Assembly: GCA_012522705.1 (NCBI GenBank)
Contig: JAAYJY010000262.1
Span: 1 to 16,675 of the forward strand
Length of the DNA stretch: 16,675 nt
Source of the DNA: Syntrophomonadaceae bacterium
GTDB lineage: Bacteria; Bacillota; Syntrophomonadia; Syntrophomonadales; Syntrophomonadaceae
Direction of reading: 5' to 3'
How positions within the stretch are numbered: position 1 is the first letter of the stretch; the number at the start of each line of letters is the position of its first letter. The notes beneath the pieces were generated by a model, which did not search any database, was not told the origin of the DNA, and worked only from the letters and a program-made list of their open reading frames with translations. Positions 14,050 through 16,675 of this stretch are shown one piece after another. Position numbers and translations under genes: made by a program.

Positions 14050-14271
14050 ATGCTCACCAGGGATGGAGTCATTGCCCGTCTTATTTTGGCTTTCTGTTTT
14101 TTCTTCCTGTCAGGCACCGAGATGGTCACCGGTTGGCCAGCCACTTGTTGCGGGGTTGCGGGGACAATCGAACTTGCCACCGCCATAAACCGCTGGTCCC
14201 CATTGGTGGAGATAGTCCGTTACCTGATTGGGAAATACAGACCGGAAGCAGTGCCCGCCAAGACAGAATAA
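14050..14271 (+). CDS. Small membrane-associated protein, unrecognised
   Basis: A 73-aa frame starting MLTRDGVIARLILAFCFFFL. AGGAG lies eight bases before the ATG, which is the main support for it being real. Residues 9-27 are strongly hydrophobic (one membrane helix or an uncleaved signal). A CC pair follows at 33-34, and residues 40-63 form an amphipathic helix-like stretch, ending in a charged tail. It lies 81 bases upstream of the holin-like gene on the same strand. Function unknown; a shadow explanation is unlikely given the ribosome site and the hydrophobic pattern. Confidence 0.7.
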   Translation: MLTRDGVIARLILAFCFFFLSGTEMVTGWPATCCGVAGTIELATAINRWSPLVEIVRYLIGKYRPEAVPAKTE

Positions 14272-14352
14272 AACCAACCGGATGCATAAATTACTAGTCA
14301 AGGTGAAAGTCTATAAACCAGAGTCAATTATTTTTAGCAAGGAGGTAACTTA

Positions 14353-14682
14353 ATGTTTCAAGCTATCGTCCGCTTCATTGTCTCAGCCCTGGTGCTGCTG
14401 CTGGTCAGCTACTTCGTACCAGGAATGCGGGTGGCGGGATTCTGGGGCGCCCGGGCGGCGGCTGCGGTTATCGCGCTGATCGGATACTTAATTGAGAGAT
14501 TGATGGGGGAAAACGTATCGCCGCGCAGTCGTGGCATCGTAGGGTTCGTAATCGCCGCCGCGGTCATCTACCTGGCTCAGTTTCTCATCCCGTCAATGCT
14601 CAGCGTCAGCATTATCGGCGCCTTGCTGGCAGCATTTGTGATCGGCCTGATCGACGCATTCGTTCCCACTACCATAAGATAA
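14353..14682 (+). CDS. Phage-holin-family (YvlD-like) four-helix membrane protein
   Basis: A 109-aa protein with four hydrophobic segments at about 5-24, 30-47, 59-80 and 81-103, separated by short charged loops (ERLMGENVSPRSRG between the second and third). The pattern and ending, VIGLIDAFVPTTIR, fit the family annotated as phage holin family 4 / YvlD. Members are common as single chromosomal genes in Bacillota and are not evidence for a prophage here. GGAGGT seven bases before the ATG is a near-perfect ribosome site. Role unknown, presumably at the membrane or envelope. Confidence 0.88.
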   Translation: MFQAIVRFIVSALVLLLVSYFVPGMRVAGFWGARAAAAVIALIGYLIERLMGENVSPRSRGIVGFVIAAAVIYLAQFLIPSMLSVSIIGALLAAFVIGLIDAFVPTTIR

Positions 14683-15082
14683 AGGCAATTATGACGGTTC
14701 TGTTGCCCGCCACAGCAGAACCGCCCTTCCTCACCTCTGCACCCACAAGGGATGGCGATCCCGGTTTTAATCCCATGACCATAATATGAATCCGCCCCTG
14801 ATAAGGTCACTCATCCGAGTTAACCTTAATCTTTGCTCTTTTTCTGATAACTTTGTTTGTCCTATTCGGCTCAGAAGAGTTTTTCGGTTATTCCGACCAT
14901 GGGTGTCAGCACTCCCCGGGTCAACCATTTTTACATTAGCTATATTGAACGTGGAAATCTTGATCCCTGGTGCTATGGCGCCACCCAAGCATTCACCATG
15001 TATTGCCAAGACTGTTAACCGGGTAACTAAAAGCCATCGATTTTCATAGACTACAGTGATATCTATGAAAGGAGGCTATCGG
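14683..15082. other. Intergenic region upstream of the triple peptidoglycan-binding gene
   Basis: A 400-base gap without a supportable gene. A GGTTCTG/CAGAACC hairpin (14696-14722) and a short GGGAT/ATCCC hairpin (14749-14762) follow the holin-like gene, but neither has a good T-tract. No convincing sigma-A promoter was found. Confidence 0.5.
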
Positions 15083-15808
15083 GTGGTTAATAATTTTGGA
15101 AGCCGCATCCTTTGTAAAGGCCGCACCGGTGATGATGTCAGGGTGCTGCAAACCCTGTTAAATCATCTGCCCGGCACCATAACCGGGCCAGATATAGTGG
15201 TAGACGGTGATTTCGGTTCGCAAACCCAGGCTGCAGTGCGAAAATTCCAGACCTACTTTGGTTTGACCGCGGACGGGCAGGTTGGCCGCAACACTTTCCT
15301 GTACCTCGGTCAAGCGACGGGGACGGCGGCATCCGGAAGGGTGTTCGGCTCACGGCACTTGCGCATCGGCACCAGCGGGCGTGATGTATGGATACTGCAA
15401 AACCGGTTGGCCAGCACCGCCCGGGATTACGCTCAAGCTTTGGGGGTGCCGGCCGATTCCATTTTCGGCCGCCGGACCCAGGCCGCGGTCATGTTGTTCC
15501 AGGGCGATTTCGAGCTCACCAAGGATGGGGTGGTAGGTAACCGGACCCTGTACCAACTTTACCTGCACACCTTCATGGGAGGCCGGGTTCTGCGCAGTGA
15601 CTCTTCAGCTCAAAACCAGGGCTTCGATGTCTATTTCCTGCAAAAGAAACTGACCGGCCTGGGCTATTCTCCCGGCGCCCTGGACGGCAAATTCGGGCCC
15701 CGCACCGAAGCAGCGGTCAGGAGTTTTCAGAAGGCCGTGAACATTGCGGTAGACGGTGAAGTGGGACCGGTAACTTTCTATCATCTCGGGTTGCGAACCA
15801 CTAATTAA
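15083..15808 (+). CDS. Protein of three tandem peptidoglycan-binding domains
   Basis: A 241-aa protein made almost entirely of three PG_binding_1 repeats at about 8-77, 90-161 and 168-236. Each shows the family pattern: G-x-D-V-x-x-L-Q-x-x-L, then D-x-x-FG-x-x-T-x-A-A-V-x-x-F-Q, then DG-x-V-G-x-x-T. There is no catalytic domain and no visible signal peptide. It may therefore act inside the cell (for example in the forespore or mother cell, an inference) or leave by another route. The GTG at 15083 is seven bases after AAAGGAGG; an upstream in-frame GTG (15056) and ATG (15065) lack a ribosome site, the latter overlapping the AAAGGAGG itself. A strong terminator follows 20 bases after the stop, so it is probably monocistronic. 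Confidence 0.92.
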   Translation: MVNNFGSRILCKGRTGDDVRVLQTLLNHLPGTITGPDIVVDGDFGSQTQAAVRKFQTYFGLTADGQVGRNTFLYLGQATGTAASGRVFGSRHLRIGTSGRDVWILQNRLASTARDYAQALGVPADSIFGRRTQAAVMLFQGDFELTKDGVVGNRTLYQLYLHTFMGGRVLRSDSSAQNQGFDVYFLQKKLTGLGYSPGALDGKFGPRTEAAVRSFQKAVNIAVDGEVGPVTFYHLGLRTTN

Positions 15809-15828
15809 GGCACTACCCCCTGCCCCGG

Positions 15829-15861
15829 CCTGCCGGTTTTACACCGGCAGGTCTCTTTTTT
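15829..15861 (+). terminator. Intrinsic terminator after the peptidoglycan-binding gene
   Basis: CCTGCCGGT (15829-15837) pairs perfectly with ACCGGCAGG (15843-15851), loop of five, followed by TCTCTTTTTT. Confidence 0.93.
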
Positions 15862-16030
15862 GTCCATGGCTGCCATCATATTCCACCCCCCCGCATTCCG
15901 TAAGAGTTTTTAGGATCCTTTCTCATATCCACACCCTTACCGGATTATCTTGACTTGTCCATATCAGAGGGCTGGGAGGCAATTTGAATAAATAATGGGA
16001 AGTCTATAAACTAAGTAACAACACTACCTG

Positions 16031-16096
16031 CTAAACTGCTTTGACATTGCGCCCAAAAGATATTTTCGAACCAGTGACCGTGCCCCAACAGTTTAG
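16031..16096 (+). repeat. Inverted repeat in the leader of the 3D-domain gene
   Basis: CTAAACTG (16031-16038) and CAGTTTAG (16089-16096) are perfect inverted arms around a 50-base interior that includes TTGACA. The right arm is next to the ribosome site AAAGGAG. It could form a long-range leader stem or be chance. Confidence 0.45.
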
Positions 16097-16109
16097 AAAG
16101 GAGTCACTC

Positions 16110-16675
16110 ATGTTTTGGAAGAAGATAATCGTTTTATTGATAGTCCCATTCATGTTTATGAACTTGTTCCCAGGCCCCAGCGATGCCCCAGCTGATAATA
16201 AGCCAAGCGGCCTCACGGCAAAAACGGTAGTGCAAATGCAGCAACTCATGAACGGCAACGGCTGCTGGAGCGGAGCGGCGCAAGGCATACTGGCAGATGA
16301 AGCTTACCAGGCAGTGGTTGCCCTGCAGATGGACAACCACCTGCTAACCGATGGTCTGGTTGGCAGCCGCACCCGCCAGGCGCCTCAGCCGGCATTACCG
16401 GATGCGGCCGCCACTGGGCAGCCGGACATGGCTGAGGCTCAGGTCAAGGTTGGTTCATCGGTAGCAGCAGCTGCCAATGTTGAGCCGGCTGCCAATGTAG
16501 AACCGGCGGTCAAGGCCCCGATCAAGGTAGCCCAAAAAGAAGCCACACCGGTGCCGTCACGCGGCTCAGCGGCGGCCGAAAATCGGGTCATAACCATGGT
16601 AGCTACCGGCTATGACGGTTGTTATGAGTGCAACAAGCCTTACTACGGTTATCCGTCCTATAGCGGACTTCCCCT
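16110..16675 (+). CDS. Secreted 3D-domain cell-wall protein with N-terminal PG-binding-like region (3' end cut off)
   Basis: 188 codons are visible before the window ends. Residues 1-25 form a signal peptide (two Lys, then a hydrophobic core, ending near PSDA). Residues about 35-90 resemble a diverged peptidoglycan-binding domain (VVQMQQLM ... ILADEAYQAVVALQ ... LTDGLVGSRTR). A linker rich in Ala, Pro and Val (90-155) includes the short repeat ANVEPAANVEPA. From about 158, RVITMVATGYDGCYECNK begins a 3D domain, named for its three conserved Asp residues, which would lie beyond the edge. The domain occurs in MltA-like lytic transglycosylases and in resuscitation-promoting-factor-like cell-wall hydrolases of Bacillota. 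AAAGGAG lies six bases before the ATG. Likely role: peptidoglycan cleavage or remodelling outside the membrane. Confidence 0.9.
   Translation, partial: MFWKKIIVLLIVPFMFMNLFPGPSDAPADNKPSGLTAKTVVQMQQLMNGNGCWSGAAQGILADEAYQAVVALQMDNHLLTDGLVGSRTRQAPQPALPDAAATGQPDMAEAQVKVGSSVAAAANVEPAANVEPAVKAPIKVAQKEATPVPSRGSAAAENRVITMVATGYDGCYECNKPYYGYPSYSGLP

Larger units (their letters stand above)
15809..16109. other. Intergenic region upstream of the 3D-domain gene
   Basis: A 301-base gap. It contains the terminator of the preceding gene (15829-15861), a perfect TTGACA (16041-16046) whose best -10 partner (TATTTT, 16061-16066) is only 14 bases away, and an eight-base inverted repeat (16031-16038 with 16089-16096). 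No gene was seen. Confidence 0.5.

Noticed and set aside
14353..14682. Prophage, suggested by the holin-family name
   Set aside because: There are no other phage genes nearby, and this family commonly occurs as a stand-alone chromosomal gene in Bacillota.
14305..16011. Shared 12-mer AAGTCTATAAAC at 14307-14318 and 16000-16011, upstream of the holin-like and 3D-domain genes
   Set aside because: It slightly resembles a sporulation sigma -10 region, but matching -35 elements are poor and several chance 12-mer matches are expected in a window this size.

Overview
The window looks like chromosomal DNA from an anaerobic, probably endospore-forming member of the Bacillota (Clostridia-like; Peptococcaceae/Syntrophomonadaceae or relatives). 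This rests on strong AGGAGG-type ribosome sites, frequent TTG/GTG starts, a 3D-domain cell-wall protein with a Clostridia-type core, DUF3842, and a CooT/FmdE/HypA/Mop metal-handling gene set. No tRNA, rRNA, CRISPR array, transposase or phage module was seen.

Layout. (1) 1-323 (-): hypA, cut by the window edge. (2) 324-1049: a 726-base gap holding a molybdenum/tungsten-cofactor (Moco/Tuco) type riboswitch and its terminator, both on the minus strand and pointing at hypA. (3) 1050-6315 (-): ABC-F ATPase, YgiQ-like radical SAM protein and HflX GTPase, probably one operon, with a small tandem duplication at the ABC-F/ygiQ junction. (4) 6548-6754 (-): a single-domain Mop (molybdate/tungstate-binding) protein with its own promoter and terminator. 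(5) 6785-7566: a 782-base gap with a second Moco/Tuco-type riboswitch on the plus strand, followed by three successive plus-strand terminators and no recognisable gene. (6) 7567-9450 (-): a DUF3842, FmdE-like, CooT-DUF4198 fusion operon with a perfect palindrome over its probable -10 region. (7) 9551-11708 (-): MFS exporter and SDR oxidoreductase. (8) 11967-13082 (+): an orphan lipoprotein, converging on two half-size UPF0016/GDT1 transporter genes (13079-13835, -). (9) 14050-16675 (+): a 73-aa membrane peptide, a holin-like four-helix protein, a triple peptidoglycan-binding protein and a secreted 3D-domain protein cut by the window edge.

How it fits together. The left two thirds is rich in transition-metal handling: Ni (HypA, CooT, possibly DUF4198), Mo/W (Mop, two cofactor riboswitches) and the FmdE family. 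The clearest novelties are two diverged riboswitch copies that covary structurally, one of them without a downstream gene, and a CooT-DUF4198 fusion that joins a cytosolic Ni-binding domain to a domain normally found in exported nickel-uptake proteins. The right end is an envelope/cell-wall set. All function assignments come from reading motifs by eye; no database search was possible.
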